DNA of 64,000 bases from Mucidula mucida. Its lineage: Eukaryota > Basidiomycota > Agaricomycetes > Agaricales > Physalacriaceae. Both the position numbers and the translations under genes were made by a program. The DNA is taken from positions 1,116,001 to 1,180,000 of the forward strand of contig JADNYV010000001.1 of assembly GCA_015501055.1 (NCBI GenBank), in the 5' to 3' direction. This document shows, piece after piece, positions 26,202-39,792 of the stretch; the stretch's first letter is position 1, and each line of letters begins with the position of its first letter. The notes under the pieces are model-generated. The model saw nothing but the letters and a program-made list of their open reading frames with translations. It had not been told where the DNA came from and did not search any database.

Positions 26202-27463
26202 CTAATGCCAATCGCCAAACCTCATCGAACCCATGCCGCCCATCCCTGTCGGCCGCCTCCTCATGCTACCCTTGTCTTCCTTGTTCGACGTAATCACAAC
26301 ATGTTTGTCCACAATCTAATCTTGATCAGTACAAATGTGAGCGTGCGACGAGAAACACGTACATCATTGAGAATGTTTGTCGACTTGGTCAAAGCTGAAA
26401 GGAATGCTGTGATTTGCACGTCTTCGTATTCCTGACAGACGATGAGTATGTCCCAAACAAAGATAAAAATGACGACTTGCAATATCAAACTCTTCCCTAA
26501 ACGCCTTGTTCTCGCTCGCAGGCAACGATGCAATCAACGCCGATATCGATCTCAATACTGCATGATCTGGTTTCGCTTGTCCTTTACCGCCATTCAATAC
26601 CATCCAATAACGAAACCGGAATCAACTCACCGCCAACCACCTCCGCGACATACTGCACCAAGACCACAATCCTATCATACAGCATCTTTACCGCCGCCCT
26701 CTGCGTCTGCAAATGGCTTTCCAAACTCGTCCCGCTTCCCCCTCCCCGCGCTGTCCAATCTACAGCAATACGCTCCGCCTCCCCCGTTTCGACTGTATAC
26801 GCCGCCTCCACAAACACCGATCGTGATACGCGGTCCCGGATCTCAATCGTCGGCTCGTACGCCTTGAACGGTAAGTCGGCGGACACCGAGGGCGCGGACT
26901 GTAAGAGGAGCAAGAGCGGCGTCGGGCAGTAGTTTGTAAATTGTGTGTGTAGCGCGATGTGGCGCGCGCTCGGGTGTGCCGCGACCGTGTACCACCCGAT
27001 GAACTCGAGCGAGGGGAATACTTGTTTGTCTGTTGATGATCAGGATCCATCCAGGAGAGAAGCAGAGGCCAACAAACATTGATCCCGCCTCGACACGAGG
27101 AACCCATGGTCTACCGTCGTCCCGTCGCCCTCCACAGCCAGCTCGAACGTGTTTACAATCTCGACATCGCGCCCTGCTTGGGTGCCCAGCAGCGCGCCTA
27201 GAACTGACACGCACGCAACCAGAGTCAGGATTGATGCAACATACGCGAGAGAAATGACACGCACTGAACGGCTTCGCATCGTTCGTCTGCAGCTTTCGGC
27301 GCGTCAGATGCTCAGAAACATTTAGGATCGGTAGGGGATGGCTATGTTCTTTAGTCTACGACTAAAACTACGTTGATGGCAGAACGCACAGCGATATCGA
27401 TAATCCAGATGTTGTAGTGGAAGGCAGTACGACGGACAGTTCGTCCGTGTCCATGGCGCTCAT
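26202..27463 (-). CDS. COP9 signalosome subunit 6 (CSN6, MPN domain)
   Basis: Non-catalytic MPN-domain subunit of the COP9 signalosome, which removes NEDD8 from cullins. The start MSAMDTDELSVVLPS joins across a 48-base intron to SLHPLPILNVSEHLTRRK, then LGALLGTQAGRDVEIVNTFE, VFPSLEFIGWYTVAAHPS, ALHTQFTNYCPTPLLLLL, ETGEAERIAVDWTARG and HLQTQRAAVKMLYDRIVVLV. The C-terminus contains DVQITAFLSALTKSTNILND and a Met/Arg-rich tail ending GDWH. The JAMM metal ligands (HxH..D) are absent, as expected for CSN6 rather than CSN5. The last intron (near 26310-26350) is placed by frame. Its 5' region holds a tRNA-Arg gene on the opposite strand. Confidence 0.87.
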
Positions 27464-27552
27464 CGTGGTAAGAACCAAGTGTGGCTCTGACCGCTGTCAA
27501 GTCGAGGGTAGCTCGAAAGCGAGCGGGACTGAGGAGGTGAGACAACATCAAT

Positions 27553-27631
27553 GGCCGCCTGGCGAAATGGCATCGCGTCTGACTACGATTAGGTTATCAG
27601 GAGATTGCAGGTTCGACCCCTGCGGTGGTCA
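27553..27631 (+). tRNA. tRNA-Arg (anticodon ACG), 7-base intron
   Basis: The mature sequence is identical to the two minus-strand copies. The intron is TTAGGTT. The first T5 terminator is about 30 bases downstream, farther than in the other copies. It lies about 90 bases upstream of the CSN6 start, transcribed away from it. Confidence 0.92.
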
Positions 27632-27639
27632 TTATGTTG

Positions 27640-28420
27640 TTCCGCAGTACACGTGTGATGCTTTTTACGGTGTACACAGAACTCACTCCTCGTGCGACGC
27701 GAATCCCTGGATGTCTCGAAAATGTACCTCCGCTGCAGCTATTGTTACTTGTATCAAAGTCTGAGGCAACCTTACGCATAGGACGCAGACAGTCGTATTA
27801 CTGCTACATTTTGCGTGTCGAGCCCGCGAGACAATTCGCATTTCTAGGGCCTGCGCTTGCCAGTAGTGGGCACAGCACGACGCGAAATGCTATCATGAAC
27901 AATCGTCAATTCTCACTGCATAACCCGAGCACTTGATCCAGAAAGGCCTGTAGCTTGGAACGAATATACAACCAGGAACCGCTACCTCTTCAATGAAGAC
28001 AAGGACCAGATAAACAATGGTGGAGTGCGCAGGAACAGTGCAGATACCTGATGCCGAGGAAGAAGCGCGGTGGATTCGGGTTTTTGCCGTTTCTTTCCTC
28101 AAGAAAGGTCAGCAACATTCATGGTGGGATGCGGAAACCTCGGCCAGCATCAACACACTTCCAGCCAAGACCATCAGAAGAACGGTCATGGCAATTATAG
28201 CCTCAAAGAAAGTTCGCGTCGCGGTTGTAGTATGTTGGCGGTGCAATCTTCTCGGGATAGCTTGATAGAGAAAAATAAACCGCAGAACGAGGCGTGTTTT
28301 CGTTGCCAATGGTGAGGATGTCGGAGAGTGCGAAGAGTCCTCGAACATGTTCGTATGGTGCCCACTTCCTGTGGAATCTAAGCAAAAACCTCTAGACGGA
28401 GTGTTAACAATCTTTTATCA
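27640..28420 (-). pseudogene. Possible relic of a fungal multi-pass membrane protein
   Basis: No intact gene is present. On the minus strand, short open pieces in different frames look like parts of one membrane protein: FHRKWAPYEHVRGLFALS (about 28370-28310), then FFEAIIAMTVLLMVLAGSVL (28210-28150), then IVYLVLVFIEEVAV (28020-27975). The order and the RKW-LF pattern recall the DUF6533/6534 membrane families common in Agaricomycetes. Stops and frame changes break it up and no start was found. This is a weak suggestion; the stretch could be non-coding. Confidence 0.25.
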
Positions 28421-28421
28421 C

Positions 28422-28500
28422 GGCCGCCTGGCGAAATGGCATCGCGTCTGACTACGATTAGCTGATCAGGAGATTGCAGGTTCGACCCCTGCGGTGGTCA
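28422..28500 (+). tRNA. tRNA-Arg (anticodon ACG), 7-base intron
   Basis: Fourth copy with the same mature sequence. The intron is TTAGCTG. A T5 run starts 5 bases after the discriminator. It has the same orientation as the copy at 27553, about 0.8 kb away. Confidence 0.92.
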
Positions 28501-29603
28501 TCTCTTTTTCCTGCGCCACACACATAGATCCCATAGTATGCCAATTTCTGAAGTCTGGCTCCTGGGAATCTTTCGGCATTTACCGGCAGTCGATGGTATT
28601 TCACAGTTGTGCATCGCAGAAATAAACGGAAAATGCCACATTCTGCATTACATATCCAACAGAACTGTATTCAAGATGATAACGGATCCGCCCTTGGTTT
28701 AGCCGGCGATGCTGCTTGCCCACTGTCTGGGGCGTCGAAGATGTAACGATAACTAAGAAGATACGTCCGCAAAAGTGTAGAGTCCCTTGACTGCAGAACC
28801 GAGATTTTGGTCGAGACATCTTCTGGCAACGGATAATACTACCGATGGTCGACGTACACGTCCTCATGTCAGGTCTTTCCTCGGCAGCATAGCATCAAGT
28901 GGTAGCCAAAAAGTCAAGTGAATGCCAAGATTTGCTTGACAAGAAATCATCAGCCACCTGAGAGTTGTGGCGGGCATAGTATCATCGACGTCGGCGGCAG
29001 ACCGTGGGTTCGCGAGGTGCTGGTATTGGCATTTTCTGTTCAGCGTATATTGTCTGGGAGGTCAGAGACCGAGTCCGTCCGTAGAGCATCAGCAGTCTTC
29101 GCGTCGTCTAGGCCACCTTGAGTAGATAGGACAGAAATACATCCGATGTGAGGATACTTTTGTTAAGCCGGTGATGGCGCAGAAAGAAGGCTTCGACTGC
29201 GAGAGCTTGAGCAAGCTGCGCTAAAGCGCCTCCGAAGGATATACATAGACGCGGCAGCTGGCCATGACCCCCAGTTATTTCCAAGGAGAGAACAGCCAAG
29301 TAACTTGGTTAGTGCTGTTCTTAGACTCTGAAGCGGGTGTACCTTGAGCTACAGTGATATTTTCGTTCGCCTGGACCTGACAAGTCCGCTCATCAGTCTT
29401 GGCATTCTATCTTTAGTGCGCGCAACTGATGCCAAGCACGTTACTGGAATAGACGTCTTTTTTTGACAACACGATACGATGCGAAGACTGATGAAGAGTC
29501 TCACTGAGCCAACGCATTGAATACAACGATGGTATATATAATCCACAAGATAAATAGCCTCCATAAATAACTGCAGCCAAGCATGCGAAATTTCAAGGAA
29601 ATG
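28501..29603. other. Intergenic, no gene seen
   Basis: About 1.1 kb without a recognisable coding region, RNA gene or repeat. All ORFs are short, lack splice partners and show no family motif. Confidence 0.5.
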
Positions 29604-30212
29604 TCATGAGGACATGGAGTAATCCTTCGTTCTCTCCTCACTTAACCCAGTGGATAGTAAGGCCCCAATAGCCATTGAAGGCCTTGCCGAACGCGGGGAG
29701 TCTGTTATCGAAGATGAAGTGGAGACCGGGGACGGTGGCTCTCGATCCCGAGGCGGGGACTGGGACACTCGGAGGCGCTTTCGCGAATCAGTCATCGGTG
29801 CTAATGTATATGGTGAATGCGCCCGATGGTGATAGTGATTTCTTTTCGTGAGCGTAGCATCACGAGAGGAATGCGGTGGAGAGTGCACCGACACAGATGG
29901 TGTGGGAAGATAGTAATCATGATGCATGGGCGGGGATGGCGGGTAGGATATGTGCTGTTGCGCCTCAATGAGCGTACGGCATAGTGCAGCGCGATTGGAA
30001 TGGGATTGCTCTTCTGCTGTCTTAGCGTTGAGCATGGCAAGCAACATGTCACGGTCCCCGTCGCCTTTGGCGCGATATGCGCTCAAGATTTCGCGCAATG
30101 AAGGTGGCGGAGGCTAAAGCATTGATAAGTCTTAGAACAGTATAAACTTGAGGGCACTGACCTGGTTGACCAGCTCGCGCGCGGTAGCAAAGAGATCAAT
30201 GTGAGCAGACAT
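29604..30212 (-). CDS. Unrecognised protein, Ser/Pro/His-rich
   Basis: Two exons: MSAHIDLFATARELVNQ, a GTCAGT-TTTAG intron, then PPPPSLREILSAYRAKGDGD to the stop, about 181 residues. The N-terminal third is helical and looks folded (LREILSAYRAKGDGDRDMLL then AMLNAKTAEEQSHSNRAALC). The rest is low-complexity, rich in Ser, Pro, His and Arg, with basic patches (SRKRLRVSQS) and SP motifs that resemble a nuclear, phosphorylated tail. I do not recognise a named family. The clear splice site, the non-random N-terminal composition and the promoter space upstream support a real gene. Confidence 0.6.
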
Positions 30213-31159
30213 GGGTAAAGCGGGTTCGGGGAGGAAGTCAAACTGGCTTCGTTTTTAAATGCATACTTGGGCTTGGCCTTGGCATTTCTCTTGGTAAAAG
30301 CAAAAATAGCCCATCCTAAAATAAGTGTTGCGATATTCGGACACGAACAAAGCTCTCGCTCTGCAACGACCGTCACAGCTCACATTGTGCTCCTGCCGCA
30401 ATTCCGGGATATGACAGAGAGAACGGGCATCGAATGTCAAGTTGGTGGCGCTGGTTGACTGCCGAAATTGGCATCGGACATCATACATCACGTGCGGCGC
30501 CGTGCGCTAAATTAACGCTCTGCCAGCCTTACAGCTCACTGACGGCAGTCTAGACTGCACGGTGTCACCCCATTCAATGTCGATACTATATCCGCGAAGT
30601 TAGAAGCTTCACCCGAAAGTGTCGCCCGGAATCCGTACTCGCCCTATTCTCTGCAGATTTCATCATACCTGAATGCTGTATTATGCGCAGGACTAATCAA
30701 TCGTTTTATACTGTTCTCATACCCAGTCTTTGAAGGTGTGATCATCTAACGAGCGGCCCGGTTCCAGGAGCCAAAGCCCTAAGGTCATAACGCCAAGGCC
30801 GCGCTGAGCGCTGAGGCCTGAGGCTTGGAAGCTGGTAGACTAAAGCAATAACGAGAACAAACCGGGACTTAGCTCCAGGTGTCCAACCGTGCGCAATATC
30901 TAATGGTGCAATTATTCGAAGACTATAGACGTCTCCGCCTCTACTGGATAGGAGACTTGCAATAATTTCAAGAATGTATGCGTCTTGAGCTACTTGGGAA
31001 TCGAGAATACTTTCAACGCCTGAAACACGAAGCGGGGGAGTTGTAACTTGTCCAGTAGGATGTGAAGCGCGCACGATTATGTCAGCCCATCGCGAATCGA
31101 CCGGCCCTAAAGATTATGAGCTCTCATCAAATTATCCCTACACAACTTCTCTATTTACC
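30213..31159. promoter_or_regulatory. Divergent upstream region of the unknown gene and MCM5
   Basis: About 950 bases. A 110-codon minus-strand ORF (30742-31074) lacks an ATG start and any family motif, so I do not call it. No MluI-type (ACGCGT) cell-cycle box was found close to the MCM5 start. Confidence 0.4.
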
Positions 31160-33781
<2,622 letters not shown>

Positions 33782-34640
33782 CAGGCTTTCATCTACTCTA
33801 CTGTATCATGAATCATGTTGTACATGTTACATATTGTCTATGTCGATACTGTTGCAGGAAAGGAAGGAAGTAAGCCCAACTTGAAGATCTTGATGCCATA
33901 AACTTGAAGAACATCACTCTAAAGGGCGTCATGGTATGGAACACCCCCAAAGGGTTTCCCTGCAATACTATGACCTTGTTGATGTGGCGCAGTAATCAAC
34001 TGGTCGATAATAGTATGCATACGGTATTGAAACCTTGAAGGTCGACGTTCTATACCGGCGCGTGATCATTTCACAGGCTGAGAGCGGTACAGCAGCACCC
34101 GTATCAAACTGTTACTAGCAGTTCCAAAACCTGGGTCTCGTTGGACCTTGGTATTGATACCGTTTAATAGCACCCCCTAGACGTTTACTGCGCTCGCCGA
34201 GTCAACGCCGACCTGCTGAACCTGGGAGTTGCCTTGCTAAGGAAAAAGTAAACTTGACTTGCCGCTGACGCTCTATCTAATTGAGCTAGGCGGGCGGACG
34301 ACGCTCAAGAATTGCAATGGTGACCTTTGTGTCCCGTGCTAGGGCATTCTGGGAAGTGCGAGTGAGCGGCTGCGCCGTGCGAAGCATCGGAAACATTGAA
34401 AGAGTCTTCAAAAGTCGCAACGAAGCTGAGAAAGCGTCGGTGGATTTCTCATGCGCAGCTACAGATAGAATGCTTGATATCAATCTCGCAGATCGCAGCA
34501 GTGCAGAATGACATGAGAGCGGTTGGGAGACAAGGGACAAGAAGGGCGGCATCTCGGCACGGGTAGCCATATTATCCAGTGCATTTAACTAATCAACCCT
34601 TTCCCTCGTCTCGCCACCACAACGATTATCCGCAGCAACC
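33782..34640. other. Intergenic between MCM5 and the zinc-finger gene
   Basis: About 860 bases. It holds a short tRNA-like fragment (34264-34295). A minus-strand ORF at 34286-34570 has an ATG but no recognisable motif and I do not support it as a gene. Confidence 0.45.
34264..34295 (-). pseudogene. 5' half of a tRNA, truncated
   Basis: Reads as acceptor GCCCGCC, TA, D arm GCTC-AATTAGATA-GAGC, G26 and the 5' anticodon strand TCAGC, then loses tRNA character. No matching 3' acceptor strand or T arm was found nearby. It may be a truncated tRNA copy or the head of a decayed tRNA-derived SINE. Confidence 0.4.
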
Positions 34641-35680
34641 ATGGCCTCCGCTTTCCCTTTGGACGGTTTCGACTACAACAAGCAGTCCCAGTCTGGGATT
34701 GACTTCTTCTCGTACCAGTCGACAGCAGACGTGCTTGCACCCCATCCAGACTTGTTTGAGTCTGAATTGGACTCATCTCTTGCCGGAATCGACGAGGTCC
34801 AGTTACAGCTGTTGACTGTCGACTCACACGACGCATACTCGTTTTTGCGGTCAGACACGCCCACGCGAGGACCCCCTTCTGCTATCACAGAATCATCGCG
34901 CTCCAGTGCTTATGACTCGGAGCTGTACGCCCCAAGCTACGCTCACACCCAGTACTCTTTCCCCCTTGACCTCGAGATGGACTTCCAGCGCATCCGCGTT
35001 GAAACGACTATGCAGACTACCAGCAGTCGCAGCAGCAGCCCCAGCCGCTCGACGCTCCTCTTGACTTCGGCTCGCTGCCTCCTACTCCGCCTCTCAGTCC
35101 TCCACGCACCCATGCGCCGCCGCAGAAGCACTTTCCGCGCACGGCCTATTCTGACTACGGTCCACCCACCCGCAGCATCCCTAACTATTACAATTATATT
35201 CAGTCACCCGTTGGCACCGTCTCCCCCAACCATGTTACCGCCCAACTCCCATCTGTCCACATGCCTCAGCGCCACGACGAAGGGAAACAGGATCATCGCA
35301 AAAAGTATCAGTGCCCATCCTGCCCAAGAGGTTTGTTATTCTATTTCTCGTGTTTTGCCACGTACTGATCCGCCTGCACAGCCTTCGCCCGTGCATACAA
35401 TCTCAAAACCCATATGGCCACTCATGACCCCAACCGTCTGAAGCCCCATGTTTGCCCTCACCGCGCTTGTGGTCGTTCCTTCAGTCGCAAGCATGACCTG
35501 GGCCGCCACATCGTCAGTATCCATCGAGAGGATGGCGCCGGCTCTGTTGCTTCTCATGCTTCATCATCTAAACAGTCTATCGGTGTTGAACAGGGAAAGC
35601 GAGTCTGGTGCGATGCCTGTGGCAAAGGTGCCATAGGGCGCACCCCTCAATGTGAATGCGCCAGCGCCCAAGTCAAATGA
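34641..35680 (+). CDS. C2H2 zinc-finger transcription factor with apparent -1 frameshift
   Basis: The start MASAFPLDGFDYNKQSQS opens an acidic, Ser-rich N-terminus. Frame changes near 35003: the coding-like frame continues as DYADYQQSQQQPQPLDAP, LPPTPPLSPPRTHAPP and on to two C2H2 fingers, YQCPSCPRAFARAYNLKTH (split by an intron near 35332-35382) and HVCPHRACGRSFSRKHDLGRH. A C-terminal Cys cluster ends the protein (WCDACGKGAIGRTPQCECAS). The upstream frame stays open by chance to 35441 but has non-coding composition. The new frame has a TGA at 35000-35002, so the switch must follow it; no GT-AG intron restores frame. A missing base in the A run at 35002-35004, or a sequencing error, is the simplest explanation. 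DNA-binding role inferred from the fingers. Confidence 0.72.
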
Positions 35681-36153
35681 TTTCTTATTCCTTTACTTTC
35701 ATACTATTGTACGTTTCTACCTTCCAGTCTATCGTAGTCGGCTAACTCACGTTGCAGATGGCCTTGTGCCTCATGCAGCCCTTCCCGCGCTTTTCGATTG
35801 AATCTCGCTTCGTACCGCCTCATCGGCCCAGCGACGGACGTGATCTCGAATTGTTACTTTGCATTCCACATAGTGTCCAAATATAATACTATTTCATACT
35901 CTATCGTTGGTTTGGAAATATGCCTATATACTGTCATTTATCTTCTATGTTATTCTGGATCTATCAGCAAATGTACACCCTAACGCTGTTTCATTCTATC
36001 TTTCACTGCGCTATATCTGAAGATTTGTGAGAAGCTCGCTGGACAGTCAACACATGACATTCGTGCGCCTTGCGCGCGCCGCAGTTTGTGGCAGCAGTAA
36101 TGTGCGCAGTCACTCAACGTGAGAGTCAACTCGATAAAAGCATAATGTCATTC
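35681..36153. other. Convergent 3' region, zinc-finger gene/NRAMP
   Basis: A/T-rich, about 470 bases. GTACGT at 35709 and GTTGCAG ending at 35757 could define an intron in the 3' UTR of the zinc-finger gene. Nothing else was recognised. Confidence 0.4.
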
Positions 36154-38133
36154 TCATTGAGGACGAAATAATATCGTAAGCGCATAAACATTTGCTATGA
36201 GCATAACCAGCCACACGAGATAGGCGGCGATCGCAAGCGCATAACTGTTACTGAAGTCCTGCTCGGTGTTCACCTCATTCTTCTCCACCACTGGGTCAGT
36301 CGCAATTTCCGCGCGCACGCGTACCTTCATCACTTTCTTGGAGCTCGTCATCCAGATCAAAGGGAGTGCAACAAACGGCAGCACCAGGGATAAAATCACC
36401 TGTGAAATGACAAGTAGACTGTCTATACCCTCACGGCCTACTGCAATAGCCACCACGACAGAAGGGATGAGCGACATGCTCCGTGTTATGAAACGTCGGA
36501 GGAAAGGAGAGATTCTCCATTGAATGAAGCCTTCAGAAACGATCTGACCAGCGAAGGTCACTGTGATGCCGGAAGTTTGGCCGGCACATACTAATGCGAG
36601 GGCGAACACGAATGCCGCACCTGAGGGAAATTTAAGCTCATTACTTTTCGTGAGACAGAAAACTTACCACCGCCAATACGACTTTTGATCAATGCGTGTG
36701 CGTCAAACAGTCCTGCAATCGCGACGTCGTCCGAGTCAGAGCGGAACACCGTGGCAGCCACGATGAGTATCCTATCGAAACATGGAGCTGAATTCAGGTG
36801 AATAGCAAAGAGGCAACGTACGCTGAATTAATGGGAACGGCAAGTAAGAATAAGCTTGCGACAACATCAGTAATGGCGTGTTGAAGGTGTGTCTGTATGA
36901 ATTGCAGTGTGTTGTTCTCGTGTTTTCCTTTCTCTGCAGTGTCCTCGGCGGTAGACGAAACGTTGAAGAGTTCACGCAACCGCAGTTTCTTTCGAATCCA
37001 CGCCACAGCGTTTCCTCTCGGCAAATCGATGGGATCCGAAGATTCACGATCTTGGGTCGCCAAAAAAGAACCCTGGAGGGAAAGAGGACGTTTCAGTCGG
37101 GCAATTCAAAAAGCACGTTATGTGAAAGCGCAAACGAGACGTACAAGGTAGAGACCATGTGGCATAAGAGTCGATCCAAAAATGCCTACAGCTATTATGT
37201 GGGCGTGGTTGAGTTACTCCCAATGTACGAAAAGAAACTTCCTACCAGCATAGACGGCATTAGGATCCGAGTCGAAAAGGCTCTTCGACGGAATGTACCC
37301 CTTGAAGACACTTGGCCAATCTGGTTTGATCTTGACAAGAAGGACGACAAAGCAAGTGAAAACACCCAGAACCTGTCAGAGAAACATGTTGAGAATGGGA
37401 TAGAGGATGACAACAATAATTCCTACCAGAACAATGATGACCACTTCAAAGACACGAGCGGGCCGCCCTTGGCGTGAAGTGGGATCCGACAGCATGAGAA
37501 AGATCAATACATCAAGAGCCGTAATAACCACGCTCGCCCACAAAGGAAGTTTGGGAAAGATTAGACAAATTCCTATCGCACTTCCAAGGAGTTCTGCGAG
37601 GTCGGTCGAAATTATGGCAACTTCAGCGACCACGTAGAGAGGGTATAACACAAGTCGCCGAATGGCGATAGCATGTTTAGGACGGTCATGAAGAAGACGA
37701 CGACAGTTGGCTGCAAGATCTGTGAGAAAGGAGAACTGGATGAGCTAGCATGCTACTGAAGTGGCCTCAGTCTGCCCACCAAGTCCAGTTACGCAACCGA
37801 GTTTACAAGCAAGTGTCTAAGAGCTGTTAGTCAGGGATTGTGCTTTTCAAAAGGAATACAAGATACCTGAAAGATGATAGCACCGAATCCCGCCATCAGG
37901 ACTACGAAGAGCATTGGTCGATAGCCAAACCCTGAGCCAGCCTGTAGATCGACGCTCCAATTACCGCTGCAAGTATATTAGAACGTGAAATCCAACAAAT
38001 GACGAGCTATTAACGGGTCGAAATACGCTACAGAGCAGACAATGCCAACACCGATATGAGATTTGACATGAGAGATGACCGGAGAAGAGATGCGACTCAG
38101 AGCAGGCCAACTTGGGGGCGGGGATGAGGCCAT
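36154..38133 (-). CDS. NRAMP-family divalent metal transporter (Smf1-like)
   Basis: Proton-coupled Mn2+/Fe2+ transporter. The start MASSPPPSWPALSRISSPVI is followed by SHIGVGIVCSVAYFDPGNW; DPGN is the metal-binding motif of TM1. TM6 carries the second signature in STLMPHGLYLV (near 37160). Other membrane segments include MLFVVLMAGFGAIIFQ, YPLYVVAEVAIISTDLAELL and SLIPSVVVAIAV. The consensus transport motif region reads GQTSGITVTFAGQIVSEGFI. The hydrophilic loop after TM6, with a charged stretch near 36940-37080, is longer than in many homologues. The C-terminus is membrane-embedded and ends TILFRPQ. About nine exons. Convergent with the zinc-finger gene, divergent from MED6. Confidence 0.9.
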
Positions 38134-38572
38134 GGGTGATGATGGTAAGATGAATCCATTGGCATTAGAAACGGCGAGAAGAAACCAGTAGTCTGGGAAT
38201 AACCAGAGGAGTGGATGTAGAAGGTGTGTGTGTCAGAGTGGAAGAATTCGAGCAGAATGCACCAAAAATTCAGATCGATCACCAACTCTGATTGCAAGGC
38301 CGAATCACGGCATGAGAAATTCGGCAACGAGGTCAAAGATTTTTGTCACTTCTTGAGTTCATGTATACTGTACCATACTGCAAACATTCTCAAGGCGATG
38401 GAATTGACTCAGTTTACTACTGAAAACTAACAACTTCGATACCCGGAGGTTCTACTTTATGTGGTCTCCAGGCTGCCACAGGACGGCATGATCAGCACGC
38501 GGCTCCCATCTGAAGTGAATTCTGTTGTTTTCTGCTCGATCAACTACCTAATCCGGTCTCTATCTTACCACC
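38134..38572. promoter_or_regulatory. Divergent promoter, NRAMP/MED6
   Basis: About 440 bases between two start codons. No ORF or RNA gene is supported, and I cannot assign specific metal-response or other sites. Confidence 0.45.
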
Positions 38573-39657
38573 ATGGATGTGAACGACTTCCATCCCCAGG
38601 ACGACCATAGTACGCGATTCTTCATCTGGCACGAATGGATCCAGGTTTGTGCACACCAGATCTCTGCTGGGAGCGTTGGCGAACTTGTATCAATAGGCCC
38701 ATGGGCCGCTGACAGCTGAAAGCGTTTTCGAATACTTCACAAATTCCCAATTCTACGACAAACAAAGCAACAACCAAGTTCTACGAATGCAGACGATGCA
38801 TACTGGAATGCCTGTTGTAAACGAGGCGGAGGAACTCAAGTGGGCTCATCTGATTCCGCGTGAGATCAACATTAACATTAAGACAGGCGGTTTACTGGTA
38901 TCGAATTTGCGGTTGTGCACGCCGAGCCTCCGTCTTTCTTCATAATACACAAAAGAGAGCGTCTTTCACCCGAACAAGGTATGTTTTCATGAGGACCTGT
39001 CACTGCGCACCTACCTTATCACACCAGTTCAACCGCTTGCGGTATACTTTGTCTCGGAAAATCGTATCTTTCAATCACCGGATTTGTATACTCTGCTCTC
39101 TAACCGGTTGGTCTGTGCCTCCATTGTGCCATTTGACTTGTGCGTGCTGACCTTGACCCGAGCAGTTGGCATCGCTCCGGTCAATTCAGTCTTCATTGAA
39201 CACTCTGCGTTCCCACAGGCCCGATTACACTCCTCGCACAGGATTTGCCTGGCCAATCACGAATTCTGAACTCACCGATGCGCCTACCACCAATAGGAAT
39301 GAAGAAACGGCAGACGCCGAGGTGAAAGATGGCGCTTTCCAAGGTTCAAATAAAATCCAGAGACAGCAGAATAACTCCCTGCTTTTCAATGCTATGCGGG
39401 CGACAGCTGTACACTCGCAATCTCGATTTTCGACTGCAGCGTTCACGACGATGGCGAGTAGCATCACCACAGAACCTCAAGCCCCGTCTCCGGCTCCCGC
39501 ACCGCAAACTGCTGCCGCCTCAAGGAGTTCGGCTACACCAGCACCCGGGCCAACGCAAGCTGCTACTCCAAAACCACCTCCAGTGCCTGGGCCCCCAGGT
39601 GGAGGCAAAAAGAAACGGAAACGTGGGTTTCAATTGACACTTCCATTCCTCTACTGA
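38573..39657 (+). CDS. MED6: Mediator complex subunit 6 (MED6)
   Basis: Head-module subunit of Mediator, the RNA polymerase II co-activator. Start MDVNDFHPQDDHSTRFF, then WHEWIQ at an exon end, and next AHGPLTAESVFEYFTNSQFY, DKQSNNQVLRMQTMHTGMPV and VNEAEELK. Another exon gives RFTGIEFAVVHAEPPSFF, IIHKRERLSPEQ and YTLLSNRLLASLRSIQSSLN, ending in RPDYTPRTGFAWP. These are near-diagnostic MED6 blocks. The tail is Ala/Pro-rich and ends with a basic cluster (GGGKKKRKRGFQ). Introns near 38647-38697, 38838-38883, 38976-39027 and 39107-39165. Convergent with AP-3 sigma. Confidence 0.94.
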
Positions 39658-39792
39658 TCACGTCTTAGGCACATTGGCCCCCGCACCTCCATGAGACCGA
39701 CATTCGCGTCACAAGTAGATACTTTGCTTTCGTCCGACTATCGTTCACCTTTGTATCGATACACATTCATATAAATAGCACATACATCGCTG

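Noticed and set aside
23913..28500. CRISPR-like interpretation of the repeated 79-base units
   Set aside because: The repeats fold as tRNAs, are kilobases apart and on both strands; this is a eukaryotic genome.
30742..31074. Minus-strand ORF upstream of MCM5
   Set aside because: It starts at GTG, has no recognised motif and lies in the MCM5 promoter region; there is not enough support for a gene.
34286..34570. Minus-strand 94-codon ORF divergent from the zinc-finger gene
   Set aside because: It has an ATG but no motif, low complexity and an overlap with the tRNA fragment; more likely chance.
35003..35441. Continuation of the zinc-finger N-terminal frame to a stop at 35441
   Set aside because: Its composition is non-coding (Thr/Ser/Arg runs) and it bypasses the fingers, whereas the -1 frame gives TAD-like sequence leading exactly into two C2H2 fingers.
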